DNA from: Christensenella sp. UBA1385
GTDB lineage: Bacteria > Bacillota > Clostridia > Christensenellales > Aristaeellaceae
Assembly (NCBI GenBank): GCA_002305755.1
Contig: DBQV01000015.1
Location: forward strand, 104,791-134,264
Length of the DNA: 29,474 nt
Direction: 5' to 3'
Every line of letters starts with the position of its first letter. Position 1 is the stretch's first letter. This document shows, piece by piece, positions 7,396-16,120 of the stretch. The notes under the pieces were generated by a model. It saw only the letters and a program-made list of their open reading frames with translations, did no database searches and was not told the origin of the DNA. Made by a program: the position numbers and the translations under genes.

Positions 7396-7429
7396 AGGGC
7401 CCGGGACCATGTATGGCCCCGGCCCTTTT
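7396..7429 (+). terminator. Intrinsic terminator or attenuator between rpsO and pnp
   Basis: A strong GC-rich stem begins nine bases after the rpsO stop. AGGGCC (7396-7401) pairs with GGCCCT (7421-7426), continued by GGG/CCC and CC/GG pairs around one bulge and one mismatch, and is followed by a short T tract (7426-7429). It probably ends a fraction of rpsO transcripts and lets the rest continue into pnp. Confidence 0.75.
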
Positions 7430-7435
7430 GTATCG

Positions 7436-7457
7436 TCTCCGGCGGGGGAGCCGGAGA
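7436..7457 (+). promoter_or_regulatory. Perfect hairpin in the pnp leader
   Basis: TCTCCGGC (7436-7443) pairs over eight bases with GCCGGAGA (7450-7457) around a six-base GGGGGA loop, just upstream of the pnp ribosome-binding site. In E. coli, pnp is autoregulated through cleavage of a leader stem by RNase III and decay by PNPase; whether this smaller stem serves a similar purpose is inference. Confidence 0.5.
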
Positions 7458-7483
7458 TGGAGGAAGAAGGAGTAGCAAGAAGT

Positions 7484-9655
7484 ATGGAAGCAAGAAAGTA
7501 CACGATGGATTACGCGGGACGGCCGCTCACCTTTGAGTTCGGCCGCTATGCTGAGCAGGCCGCGGGCTCTGTGCTGCTGCGGTATGGCGATACCGTTGTG
7601 ATGGTCAACGTGACCTATTCCGAAACGCCGCGCGAGGGGCAGGATTTCTTCCCGCTGAGCGTGGATTTTGAAGAAAAGCTCTACGCGGCCGGCAAGATAC
7701 CCGGCGGTTTCATCAAGCGCGAGACCCGCCCCACCGAAAAGGCGACCCTGACGGCCCGCCTGATCGACCGGCCCATCCGCCCGCTGTTCCCCAAGGGCCT
7801 GCGCAACGATGTGCAGGTGGTTGCGACCGTACTGAGCGTTGACGTGGACAATCCTCCGGATGTGCCCGCCATGATCGGCTCCTCTATCGCGCTTTGTGTC
7901 AGCGATATTCCCTGGGGCGGCCCCACCGGCTCCGTCACGGTCGGCCGTGTGAACGGCAAGTTCATCATGAACCCCGATGAGAAGGAGCGCGCGGTTAGCG
8001 ATCTTCACCTGACGGTTTCCGGCACCAAGGACGCCATCATGATGGTTGAAGCCGGCGCCAACGAGGTTTCCGAAGAAGTTATGCTGGAAGGCATCATGAA
8101 GGCCCATGAAGTGATCAAGGAGCTGGTGGCCTTCCAGGAGCGCATCATCGCCGAGATCGGCAAGCCCAAGCGCGAATTTCCTCTCTTCCTGACTGGGGAC
8201 GACATCAAGGCCGCCGTGCGCGAGTATGCCTTTGACAGGATCAAGTGGAGCTTCGATACCACAGACCGCGAGGAGCGCCAGCAGCGCGAGGACGAGGTCA
8301 AGAAGGACGTTCTGGCGCACTTTGCCGAAACCTTTGCGGGCCGTGAGGCCGAGCTGGGCGATGCCATCTATGGCCTCAACAAAGAGGTTATGCGCCGCAA
8401 GATACTGGACTTTGGCGTTCGCCCCGACGGACGCACCACCACCGAGGTGCGCCCCATCTGGTGTGAGACGGGCGTGCTGCCCCGCACGCATGGCAGCGCT
8501 GTGTTCACCCGAGGCCAGACCCAGGTATTGACCGTAACTACGCTGGGCTCTCTGCGCGAGGTGCAGATACTTGACGGCCTTTCCAATGAGGATTCCAAGC
8601 GCTATATCCATCACTACAACATGCCGCCTTATGCAACGGGCGAAGCGGGCCGCATGCGCGCCCCCGGCCGTCGCGAGATCGGCCACGGCGCGCTGGCTGA
8701 GCGCGCCCTTGAGCCCATGATCCCCAGCGAGGCGGATTTTCCGTATGCGCTGCGCCTGGTGAGCGAGGTGCTGAGCTCCAACGGCTCCTCTTCGATGGCC
8801 TCCGTCTGCGGCAGCACGCTGTCGCTGATGGATGCGGGCGTCAAGATCAAGGCGCCGGTAGCCGGCGTGGCAATGGGCCTGATCAAGGACGATCAATCCG
8901 ACAAGGTGGTCGTGCTGACGGACATCCAGGGCCTTGAAGACTTCCTGGGCGACATGGATTTCAAAGTGGCCGGCACCATGAACGGCATCACCGCCATCCA
9001 GATGGACATCAAGATCAAGGGCATCGATGAGCCCATCCTCCGTCAGGCGCTCAAACAGGCGCTGGACGGCAGGCTGCACATCCTCAAGATCATGCTGGAT
9101 ACGCTGCCGCAGCCGAGAGAAGCGCTGAGCAAGTATGCGCCCAAGATCGTCACCTTCATGATCAACCCTGATAAGATCCGCGAGGTGATCGGCCCCGGCG
9201 GCAAGATGATCAATAAGATCATCGCCGATACCGGCGTGAAGATCGACATTGAGGACGACGGCCGTGTGGCGATCGCCACGCCTGATGATGAGGCTGCGGC
9301 CAAGGCGCGCAAGATCATCGAGGGCATCGCCAAGGATGTGGAAGCGGGCGAGGTGTACCTGGGCCGCGTGGTGCGCATCATGAGCAATCTTGGCGCCTTT
9401 ATCGAGCTGCTGCCCGGCAAGGACGGCCTGCTGCACATTTCCAAGTTGGCTAACGAGCGTGTGGAGAAGGTGGAAGATGTGCTGAATATCGGCGATGAGG
9501 TCGAGGTCAAGGTGCAGGAGATCGATTCGCAGGGGCGCGTCAATCTGATCAGGAATGACATCGTGTATGAGCGCAAGGCCTTCACGCCCCGTCCCCAGGG
9601 CGAGGGCAGTCACAGGGCGGGCGGCAGACCGCCTCGCCGCGACGGCCGCAACTGA
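7484..9655 (+). CDS. pnp: Polyribonucleotide nucleotidyltransferase (PNPase)
   Basis: This 723-residue enzyme degrades RNA phosphorolytically from the 3' end to nucleoside diphosphates and can also add tails. It acts as a homotrimer in the cytoplasm. Domain order is intact: first RNase PH domain with FFPLSVDFEEKLYAAGKIPGGFIKRE (about 49-74), a helical linker, second RNase PH domain with the catalytic-core segment GDMDFKVAGT (about 490), KH domain with IREVIGPGGKMINKI (about 565-579) and an S1 domain (about 625-692), ending in an Arg/Gly-rich tail. The ATG at 7484 matches the family N-terminus and has GAAGGAG 11 bases upstream. It probably shares the rpsO transcript through partial readthrough of the terminator at 7396-7429. 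Confidence 0.97.
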   Translation: MEARKYTMDYAGRPLTFEFGRYAEQAAGSVLLRYGDTVVMVNVTYSETPREGQDFFPLSVDFEEKLYAAGKIPGGFIKRETRPTEKATLTARLIDRPIRPLFPKGLRNDVQVVATVLSVDVDNPPDVPAMIGSSIALCVSDIPWGGPTGSVTVGRVNGKFIMNPDEKERAVSDLHLTVSGTKDAIMMVEAGANEVSEEVMLEGIMKAHEVIKELVAFQERIIAEIGKPKREFPLFLTGDDIKAAVREYAFDRIKWSFDTTDREERQQREDEVKKDVLAHFAETFAGREAELGDAIYGLNKEVMRRKILDFGVRPDGRTTTEVRPIWCETGVLPRTHGSAVFTRGQTQVLTVTTLGSLREVQILDGLSNEDSKRYIHHYNMPPYATGEAGRMRAPGRREIGHGALAERALEPMIPSEADFPYALRLVSEVLSSNGSSSMASVCGSTLSLMDAGVKIKAPVAGVAMGLIKDDQSDKVVVLTDIQGLEDFLGDMDFKVAGTMNGITAIQMDIKIKGIDEPILRQALKQALDGRLHILKIMLDTLPQPREALSKYAPKIVTFMINPDKIREVIGPGGKMINKIIADTGVKIDIEDDGRVAIATPDDEAAAKARKIIEGIAKDVEAGEVYLGRVVRIMSNLGAFIELLPGKDGLLHISKLANERVEKVEDVLNIGDEVEVKVQEIDSQGRVNLIRNDIVYERKAFTPRPQGEGSHRAGGRPPRRDGRN

Positions 9656-9676
9656 CAGCCAATATCGGATAACAGC

Positions 9677-9712
9677 GGGGAACCTGTGTGATTTACATGC
9701 AGGTTCCCCTTT
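9677..9712 (+). terminator. Stem-loop between pnp and the M16 peptidase gene
   Basis: GGGGAACCTG (9677-9686) pairs perfectly with CAGGTTCCCC (9700-9709), and four weaker pairs extend the stem to a small ATTTA loop. Only three T residues follow, so it may be a partial terminator or a 3' stabiliser of the pnp message that still allows transcription of the next gene. Confidence 0.6.
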
Positions 9713-9727
9713 CAATCAGGAGACATC

Positions 9728-10966
9728 ATGATCGATAGATTCACTCTTTCCAACGGGCTGCGCGTGATCACGGAACGCATGCCCCACCTGCGCTCGGCCT
9801 CTATCGGCGTTTGGATCAAGGCTGGTTCCATGCTGGAGCTGCCAGAACAAAACGGCCTATCCCATCTGATGGAGCACATGGCCTTCAAGGGCACGGAGAG
9901 CCGCACGGCCAAGGAGCTTGCCATCCAGATGGATGCGATCGGCGGGCAGATGAACGCCGCCACCAGCAAGCTGTACACCACCTACTATGCCAAAGTGTGC
10001 AGCGCGGATCTCGAGCGGGCCGTTGACCTGCTCAGTGATATCGTCTGCCATCCTTTGATCGCGGAGAAGGACCTGGAGAATGAAAAGCGGGTCATCGTCG
10101 AAGAAATCGCGATGGTGGACGATTATCCGGAGGACAATGTATTCGACTTGCTGCACGAGGCTCTGTACAGCGGACAGTCTCTGGCCATGCCCATCATCGG
10201 TACCCGCGAGGGCGTGCAGAGCTATACCAGACAGCAGGTGATCGACTATCGAGCAGCCCACTATAACGCCGCCAATGCCGTCATCTCCGTGGCGGGCGGT
10301 TTCAGACGGGATGAGCTGGCACCGATGCTGGAGAAGGCCTTCGGCAGCTGGCGGCCGGGGCAGGATGAAGTGCAGTATCCGGATTCCCGTGCCAATGCTG
10401 CGCCACAGAGGCTTTATAAGGAGAAGAAATCTGAGCAGACCCATGTCTGCCTCGGATATGAGGGTCTCGCTCAGGGAGACTCCCGACGTTATGCAATGAT
10501 GGTGCTGAGCGCTATCCTCGGCGGCGGCGTGTCTTCCCGCCTGTTCCAGAAGGTGCGCGAAGAACAGGGGCTGGTGTACAGCATTTATTCATCGCCCACC
10601 TCCTATCCCGGCAGCGGTGATTTCACTATTTACTATGCCGCCACGCCCAAGAACAGTCCGCGCGTGCTCCGCCTGATCAGGCTGGAACTCGAGCTTTTGA
10701 TTCACCGCGGCGTCGCGCCCGGGGAACTTGAGCAGGCGAAGGCGCAGCTGCGCACTTCCTTCGTGCTTTCGCAGGAAAGCGCCTATTCTCGGATGAGCTA
10801 TCTTGGCTCCCAGCACCTGATGAACCAGCCTGTCATCAGCCCGGCGAGGACGCTTCGGGGGATTGAGCAGGTCACCGAAAAGGCGGTGCTGACGCTGGCC
10901 GGCGCCGTCGCGGGGCAGACTCCATGCCTGGCGGCTGTCGGCAGGGGCGCGTCCAGGCTGGTATAG
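9728..10966 (+). CDS. M16 family zinc metallopeptidase (YmxG/MlpA-like)
   Basis: The 412-residue protein is a pitrilysin/mitochondrial-processing-peptidase-like zinc protease. The inverted zinc motif HLMEH is at 46-50 and the third ligand is expected in VIVEE at about 122-126, about 76 residues later as usual. Both halves of the M16 fold are recognisable: the N-terminal catalytic half to about 210, and a C-terminal half with GGGVSSRLFQKVREEQGLVYSIYS (about 257-280), the substrate-enclosing segment. No signal peptide is seen, so it is cytoplasmic or peripheral. Bacillus has a related gene (mlpA/ymxG) just downstream of pnpA, with limited functional data. The ATG at 9728 has CAGGAG five bases upstream. 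Confidence 0.93.
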   Translation: MIDRFTLSNGLRVITERMPHLRSASIGVWIKAGSMLELPEQNGLSHLMEHMAFKGTESRTAKELAIQMDAIGGQMNAATSKLYTTYYAKVCSADLERAVDLLSDIVCHPLIAEKDLENEKRVIVEEIAMVDDYPEDNVFDLLHEALYSGQSLAMPIIGTREGVQSYTRQQVIDYRAAHYNAANAVISVAGGFRRDELAPMLEKAFGSWRPGQDEVQYPDSRANAAPQRLYKEKKSEQTHVCLGYEGLAQGDSRRYAMMVLSAILGGGVSSRLFQKVREEQGLVYSIYSSPTSYPGSGDFTIYYAATPKNSPRVLRLIRLELELLIHRGVAPGELEQAKAQLRTSFVLSQESAYSRMSYLGSQHLMNQPVISPARTLRGIEQVTEKAVLTLAGAVAGQTPCLAAVGRGASRLV

Positions 10967-10992
10967 GGCTCTGCCACCCGAGGGGGCTTGCC

Positions 10993-11021
10993 TTGCGCGC
11001 TGGGGTGGCCTGTTATACAAT
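10993..11021 (+). promoter_or_regulatory. Possible promoter of the secreted DUF3298-like gene
   Basis: TTGCGC (10993-10998), a 17-bp spacer and TACAAT (11016-11021), followed by GGAAGGAG and the start at 11044. The -35 lies inside the loop of a possible 7-bp stem (10973-10979 with 11003-11009). Confidence 0.45.
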
Positions 11022-11043
11022 AATCATCGGAAGGAGACCGTGT

Positions 11044-12216
11044 ATGCAGACAAATCCGATGAAAAAGAGGGCATTTTCGATTGTGCTTGCATGGGCCATG
11101 CTCTGGCTGATGACTGCCGCGGCGCAGGAGGCCCCCGTGCAGATTACGATCGACAGAAAGGAAGCCGGCGCTTCCTGGATAGAGATCCCCAGCGTGACGG
11201 TGCACCCGGATGCCGCCATCCAGGAGAAGCTGAACGCTTCGATCTACGCTGACGGAGAGCTTGAAAGCTTTGAGAAGACGCTTGCTTCCTTAGGCGGGAG
11301 CGGCACGGGGCTCAGGCTGCGCGCCGAGGCGCAGATCATCAAAGGGAAGGATGGTCTTGGCCTGCTGTCGATCCTGTTCTCTGCTTCCGGCAAGATCGGG
11401 CCGGGCAGGCCGGGGCATCGGTACATCCCGCTGATGTACGATCTGGATACCGGTAGAAGGATAACGCCTGAAGATGTGCTGATCCGGGGAGAAGAAACGC
11501 AAACGGCTTTGGATACCCTGACGGCGGAAGAAATCGAACCCTCTATCAGCGACTATCTGAGCCCGGGCGGGCTGTATCCCGTGCCTACCGAGCATCTCAT
11601 GATCGATGAGAGCGGTATTACCTTCTTTTATCCGCTGGAAGACTATGAAACGCTCTCAGGCGCGAGCGGCGCAGTTAATTTTCATTTCGACGAGCTGGAG
11701 GGGCTGCTGAAAAGGGAGGAGGGCTCTGTGCTGGCGGGCCTTGAATTGGCTGATGAGTCCGAGGGATCGGCCGCGCGCATTCAGGGCTGTGTGGCTTCAG
11801 GCAGCCTGCCCGGTCTGCCCCTAAAGCTGGGAGAGGTTCTGGAGGAAGTGCTAGCACGATATCCAGAACTGCACGATGCGGAGACGCTGGCCGGATTTGA
11901 CAGGTACCAGCTGGAGGACGCGCGCTTCCGAGGCACGGATGTGCTGTCGGAGGACGGAGCTGTTGCCGCGATACTCAGCCATCGCACGAACCTCTGGGGC
12001 ATTCTGACCGGCGTTTCAAAAAAAGACGACGTACGCGCAGCGCTCGGCCAGCCGCGGGAAACGCTGCTGAGCGACGAGAGCGCCTCAGAGGATTCCGAGC
12101 TTTCCTTCAGCAACGCGGACAGCTACATATGGGGCGAGCATGAGCTGCGCCTTTACTATCGGAACGATGACACACTGACCGGGGTCATGCTGGGGCAGGC
12201 CCACGGCAGGAGATGA
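11044..12216 (+). CDS. Secreted protein with a DUF3298-like (RsiV-type) region
   Basis: This 390-residue protein has a Sec signal peptide: basic MKKR, a hydrophobic core up to about residue 25, and a likely cleavage after the AAA near 26-28. The mature part begins QEAPVQITIDRK and contains a stretch (about 120-215) with YIPLMYDLDTGRRITPEDVL and, further on, ITFFYPLEDYETLSG. This pattern resembles the DUF3298 domain found in RsiV and PdaC, which binds lysozyme or peptidoglycan-related ligands in some members. The C-terminal 170 residues have no domain that I recognise. It would act outside the membrane. The ATG at 11044 is fixed by GGAAGGAG seven bases upstream. It sits 12 bases before ftsK, so co-transcription is likely. 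Domain assignment is by eye and moderate. Confidence 0.75.
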   Translation: MQTNPMKKRAFSIVLAWAMLWLMTAAAQEAPVQITIDRKEAGASWIEIPSVTVHPDAAIQEKLNASIYADGELESFEKTLASLGGSGTGLRLRAEAQIIKGKDGLGLLSILFSASGKIGPGRPGHRYIPLMYDLDTGRRITPEDVLIRGEETQTALDTLTAEEIEPSISDYLSPGGLYPVPTEHLMIDESGITFFYPLEDYETLSGASGAVNFHFDELEGLLKREEGSVLAGLELADESEGSAARIQGCVASGSLPGLPLKLGEVLEEVLARYPELHDAETLAGFDRYQLEDARFRGTDVLSEDGAVAAILSHRTNLWGILTGVSKKDDVRAALGQPRETLLSDESASEDSELSFSNADSYIWGEHELRLYYRNDDTLTGVMLGQAHGRR

Positions 12217-12228
12217 GGATAAGCCGCT

Positions 12229-15200
12229 TTGCCGTCGAATAGATCATCTGTCAACATCAGATCAACAGACAGGGGAGGGCCCGTTACGCTGGTGGCCGGG
12301 GTGCTCACCCTGAGCATAGGTTTTGGCCTGCTGATCGGCAACAGCCTGCAGAGCACGGCTCACACCGTGGTCATATTCAAAGAGATGGCGCTCGGCCTGG
12401 CCGGTGCACTGTCATTTTTGATACCGTACATCTTTCTTTGGATGGGCTGGCTGCTCTGCGTCAGCGCTAGGCATTATGTCTCGTTCCGGCGATTTTTGAT
12501 CGTTTTGGGATTGTATGCGGCGCTGCTGGCGCTGCTGACGATGCTGACCACGGTGACGGGCTTTGGCACGCTGATGCAGTATATCCGCACGGTCAATCTG
12601 AACATCAGACAGGTCAGCCAGCCGGACAGCTATGGCGAGTATCTGGTACGGGCCTATCAACGGTACAATAATCAGCTGAATCCTCTTCCCGGCGGCGGGG
12701 CGATCGGTATGCTGGTGGCTTTCCCAGTGTGGAAGATACTGGGACAGGTGGGCGGCGTCATCTTCCTGATCATAACGATGATTGTGCTGCTGTTCGCGCT
12801 GTTCAGAGTCAACCCCGTGCTGCTGTATCAGAGGATCGAGGCAAGGCTGCAGGGCGGCGCTGCCGGCACGCTGGGAGCAGATCCGGGCGCGCAGCAGGCA
12901 GCCGCCCAGCCTGAGCAGCAGGCCGGGCTTGCGCAGGTGCAGACCGCATCCTACGCCACGCCGGCCGAAGCTGCCTATCAGCCGCAGCAAGCGCCTTATT
13001 ATGTGGAGCCGCAGACCGATCCTTTCGCTGTGTCGGAGGCCGGGAGCTTTTCTTCGCCGGACGCCGTATATGCGCAGTCGGTCGGGCGGCAGCCGGCGAA
13101 CTATGAGGAGCGGCCCGAGGATCAGGGATTTACACCGGTTGAAAAGGATTTCTATGAAAGGGTGGAGCCGTCCGTTCAGCCGCCTTTGAAGCCGCGCAGA
13201 AGCGCGCGCCGCGAGCAGAGGGAAGCATCAGGGCAATACGGTGTCGGCGCACAGACAGCCAGCCACACGCAGCCGGTTGCTCCTTGGAGTGAGCAGGTCA
13301 GGCAACGCGCGCAACATGAAACGGCGGTGCAGGAGGCGGGTGAGGCGCAGCTGCCCGATCGGCAGGAAGCTGTCAAAGCGGAGCCTGTGATAAGCGCCGA
13401 GCCTGTTCTGCCGCAGAAAAAGCCCGCAACCAAACCAGAGGAAATCGAAGAAATGCAGGCTGCCAAGCCTGCTCATCCTGCCCAGCACCAGCTTGGGCAT
13501 GATGAAGAACCCCGGATCAGGCAAGAAGAGAGACGCTCTGACAGCCTGCCCTTGTGGGAGCCTGAAAAAGAGGAAGCAAGAGAAAAGCCGTCGTTTGCGG
13601 CCAGGCCCGCCATTTCCTCCGGCAGGGTGAATGAGGTGGGCGTGGCTTCAGCCGTGCCCCTGACCGGCCAGCGCATCGCGGTGAAACCCACGGCTGCCGC
13701 TCCGGGCGGCAGCAGGCTGGACGGCACCGCCGCACCCGCGCCTGTGGTGAAGCAGACGGCCATGCAGATCGATGAATACAGGAGACCGGGCCTGCGCCTG
13801 ATCTCCGCCCCGCCGCCTGACGCCAACCAGGATACCCGCGAGGAGGACGCGGCGCGCGCCGAGAAGCTGATCTCTACGCTGGCCAGCTTCAACATTTCGG
13901 CTACGGTCAATCAGGTGGTGCACGGCCCGGCGGTGACCAGCTTTGGCATCCGCCTGGCGGAGGGCGTGAACATCAACAAGCTGCGCAACGTGATGGACAA
14001 CATCTCAGTGGAGCTGCTGGCCAAGAGCCCGGCCCGCGCGGAGATCCCCATCCCCGGCACGCCGCTGATCGGCATCGAGGTGTCCAACGAGAAGGCCTCC
14101 ATGGTGTATCTGAGCGAGATACTCGATTCGCCCAAGATGAAGGAGATGAAATCGCCCACCGCCGTGGCGCTGGGCAAGGATATTTACGGCTCGCCTGTGA
14201 TTTGCGAGCTGATGGACATGCCACATCTGTTGATAGCGGGCGCGACGGGCAGCGGTAAGTCCGTCTGCATCAACAGCATCATTACGAGCCTGCTGTACCG
14301 ATCCTCGCCGAGGGATGTGCGGCTGATCCTGATCGATCCCAAGTTTGTCGAGCTTCAGCCCTACAACGATGGCCCACATCTGCTGCTGCCTGTGCTGGTT
14401 GACCCTAAAAAGGCGGTGATGGCGCTGGAGTGGGTCTGTCAGGAGATGGATGAGCGCTATAAACGCCTGGAGCAGCGGCGCGTGCGCAACATCGACGCCT
14501 ACAATGCCAAGCTGGAGCCGGATGAAGAACCCATGCCGCGCATCGTGGTCATCGTGGATGAGATGGCCGACCTGATGCTCACGGCGGGCAAGGCCATCGA
14601 TGAACACATCAAGCGCATCACGGCCAAGGCCCGCGCGGCCGGCATCTGCCTGATCCTTGCGACGCAGCGTCCCTCCGTGGACGTGATCACCGGCATTATC
14701 AAGGCCAATATCCCCAGCCGGATCGCCTTCCAGGTATCTTCGCAGATAGACAGCCGTACGATCCTGGATTCTCAGGGTGCGGAAAAGCTGCTCGGATACG
14801 GCGATATGCTCTACTTCCCGCGCACGCTCAAGGCGCCTAAACGCGTGCAGGGCTGCTATATCAGCGACAGCGATGTGGCCGCCGTGGCCGATTATGTGAA
14901 GAACAATAACACCACGGAGTACAACACGGATATCATGGAACATCTCGAGAAGGAAGAAAAGAAGGAAACCTCAGGCAGCGCTCCCTCCGGCTCGGGGGAG
15001 GAGGAAGAGGATTCCTTCGATGAGCTGCTGCCCAAGGCCATCGAGATGGCAGTCGAGGCAGGCCAGATGTCTATCTCCATGCTGCAGAGGGTGCTGCGCG
15101 TCGGCTACGGCCGCGCTGGCAGGCTGATCGACGAGATGGCCCGTCGCAACATCATCAGCGGCAACGAGGGCACCAAACCGCGAAAGACGCTGATCACCAG

Positions 15201-15243
15201 AGAGGAATATCAGCAGCTGTTTGAGGACGACGCGCCGTTCTAA
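12229..15243 (+). CDS. ftsK: DNA translocase FtsK/SpoIIIE
   Basis: This 1004-residue protein pumps chromosomal DNA across the division or sporulation septum. Four hydrophobic segments lie at about 18-38, 50-79, 88-108 and 168-192. A long low-complexity linker rich in Gln, Pro, Ala and Glu follows (about 205-515). The motor domain has GATGSGKS (Walker A) near 670 and VVIVDEMADLML (Walker B) near 770. The winged-helix gamma domain (about 935-1000) includes MLQRVLRVGYGRAGRLIDEMA, which reads polar DNA motifs. The best start is the TTG at 12229 with GAGG about ten bases upstream; no in-frame ATG occurs before the first membrane segment. FtsK and SpoIIIE cannot be told apart from this sequence. 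The linker is longer than in SpoIIIE, which accounts for the size. Confidence 0.95.
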   Translation: MPSNRSSVNIRSTDRGGPVTLVAGVLTLSIGFGLLIGNSLQSTAHTVVIFKEMALGLAGALSFLIPYIFLWMGWLLCVSARHYVSFRRFLIVLGLYAALLALLTMLTTVTGFGTLMQYIRTVNLNIRQVSQPDSYGEYLVRAYQRYNNQLNPLPGGGAIGMLVAFPVWKILGQVGGVIFLIITMIVLLFALFRVNPVLLYQRIEARLQGGAAGTLGADPGAQQAAAQPEQQAGLAQVQTASYATPAEAAYQPQQAPYYVEPQTDPFAVSEAGSFSSPDAVYAQSVGRQPANYEERPEDQGFTPVEKDFYERVEPSVQPPLKPRRSARREQREASGQYGVGAQTASHTQPVAPWSEQVRQRAQHETAVQEAGEAQLPDRQEAVKAEPVISAEPVLPQKKPATKPEEIEEMQAAKPAHPAQHQLGHDEEPRIRQEERRSDSLPLWEPEKEEAREKPSFAARPAISSGRVNEVGVASAVPLTGQRIAVKPTAAAPGGSRLDGTAAPAPVVKQTAMQIDEYRRPGLRLISAPPPDANQDTREEDAARAEKLISTLASFNISATVNQVVHGPAVTSFGIRLAEGVNINKLRNVMDNISVELLAKSPARAEIPIPGTPLIGIEVSNEKASMVYLSEILDSPKMKEMKSPTAVALGKDIYGSPVICELMDMPHLLIAGATGSGKSVCINSIITSLLYRSSPRDVRLILIDPKFVELQPYNDGPHLLLPVLVDPKKAVMALEWVCQEMDERYKRLEQRRVRNIDAYNAKLEPDEEPMPRIVVIVDEMADLMLTAGKAIDEHIKRITAKARAAGICLILATQRPSVDVITGIIKANIPSRIAFQVSSQIDSRTILDSQGAEKLLGYGDMLYFPRTLKAPKRVQGCYISDSDVAAVADYVKNNNTTEYNTDIMEHLEKEEKKETSGSAPSGSGEEEEDSFDELLPKAIEMAVEAGQMSISMLQRVLRVGYGRAGRLIDEMARRNIISGNEGTKPRKTLITREEYQQLFEDDAPF

Positions 15244-15390
15244 GCCTTTGGCTGATGAGTGACTAAAATAATGCAAGCCGCCCTGTTCGGGAATCATTGG
15301 TCGGAACGGTCAAAGTTAAGCGGCCTCAAGACCTGTATGCGCACCACGGAATTTCTTGAAAAGAGGTTCAGCCCGCCAAGCGCTGATATT
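15244..15390. other. Intergenic region between convergent ftsK and metallophosphoesterase genes
   Basis: I see no coding region here. Directly after the ftsK stop there is a short AGCC/GGCT stem (15244-15254). The main transcription stop signal appears to be the nested hairpin that follows at 15391-15429. Confidence 0.5.
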
Positions 15391-15429
15391 GTCAAAAGGC
15401 TGAGGACGCTTCGGCGTCCTTCTTTTGAC
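15391..15429. terminator. Bidirectional nested hairpin with a UUCG loop
   Basis: GTCAAAAG (15391-15398) pairs with CTTTTGAC (15422-15429), and GAGGACGC (15402-15409) pairs with GCGTCCTT (15414-15421, one G-T) around the very stable C(TTCG)G tetraloop. A GCT bulge lies on the left arm. The stem carries A/T tracts on both sides and would stop ftsK and metallophosphoesterase transcripts from either direction. The metallophosphoesterase stop codon (15394-15392) lies inside the outer stem. Confidence 0.7.
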
Positions 15430-16120
15430 CGCGGGCATAGCGGCCCGTACGCAGCTCTCTGATGAACAAATCTTTGTTGGGCAGGTCGGGATGTTGCTCG
15501 GCTTCCTGCACGGCCGTCTCGACATCGTAGGGCAGGGTGACCATCCGCAGGTCAAAGGGAGCGTCGTCTTCTTTTGGACTGCCTTCCATGATGGCGTACT
15601 GCACCATGTTGCGGCCAAGACCGTTGCCCACCGAGCCGGTATTGAACAGCACGCCGGGGAAAAGCACCCTCAAGGCTTGCCTGTGCGTATCTGCATAGCC
15701 CACCACCTGAAAGCGATCCTGAAATAAGGCGTCCAACTCCTCAGTCGGGCTGATGTGCGGGCTCAACAGCTCTTTCATCACCGGTCTGCCGTGAAACAGG
15801 CGGATGTCGCGCCCGCTGAGGCGCAGGTGGTGCTCCAGGGGAAAGCTCAGCAGCTTTTCCATTCTCTGAAGGCCAAGCTGCCTATAAAAGAAGGCGTCGC
15901 CGGGGAAAAGCTTTTTCCCGATACCCTCGTCCCAATTGCCGCGAAGGATCAGACTGCAGTTGGCTACCGCCCAGTCAAAAGTGCGGTCGCTGCTGGGGCC
16001 CTTGCCCACCAGGTCTCCGAGGCACCAGACAGCGTTCACGCCTCGGCGGCCAAGATCGCGCTCCAGCGCGCTGACAGCCGTCATGTTGCCATGCAGATCG
16101 GCGATCAGGGCGATGGTCAT
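15392..16120 (-). CDS. Metallophosphoesterase family protein
   Basis: The 242-residue protein has the calcineurin-like phosphoesterase pattern: IADLHGN with Asp8 and His10, CLGDLVGKGP (Asp36), a GNWDE motif in place of the usual GNHDE, and a conserved LFHGRP histidine segment; the last GHTH-type motif is degenerate (GYADTH). It is related to small YfcE-like or Metallophos_2 enzymes whose substrates include phosphodiesters and nucleotides; the substrate here is unknown. The ATG at 16120 overlaps the TGA of the upstream C26 hydrolase in ATGA, with AGGA six bases before it, so the two are translationally coupled. The last residues are charged and low in complexity. Replacement of the GNHD histidine by Trp may alter activity. 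Confidence 0.85.
   Translation of the reverse strand: MTIALIADLHGNMTAVSALERDLGRRGVNAVWCLGDLVGKGPSSDRTFDWAVANCSLILRGNWDEGIGKKLFPGDAFFYRQLGLQRMEKLLSFPLEHHLRLSGRDIRLFHGRPVMKELLSPHISPTEELDALFQDRFQVVGYADTHRQALRVLFPGVLFNTGSVGNGLGRNMVQYAIMEGSPKEDDAPFDLRMVTLPYDVETAVQEAEQHPDLPNKDLFIRELRTGRYARGQKKDAEASSAF

Noticed and set aside
7187..9715. An 842-codon open frame on the minus strand opposite pnp
   Set aside because: It mirrors the whole pnp gene, whose product is unmistakable. The reading is rich in His, Gln, Asp and Leu, typical of the antisense of a GC-rich gene, and shows no domain.
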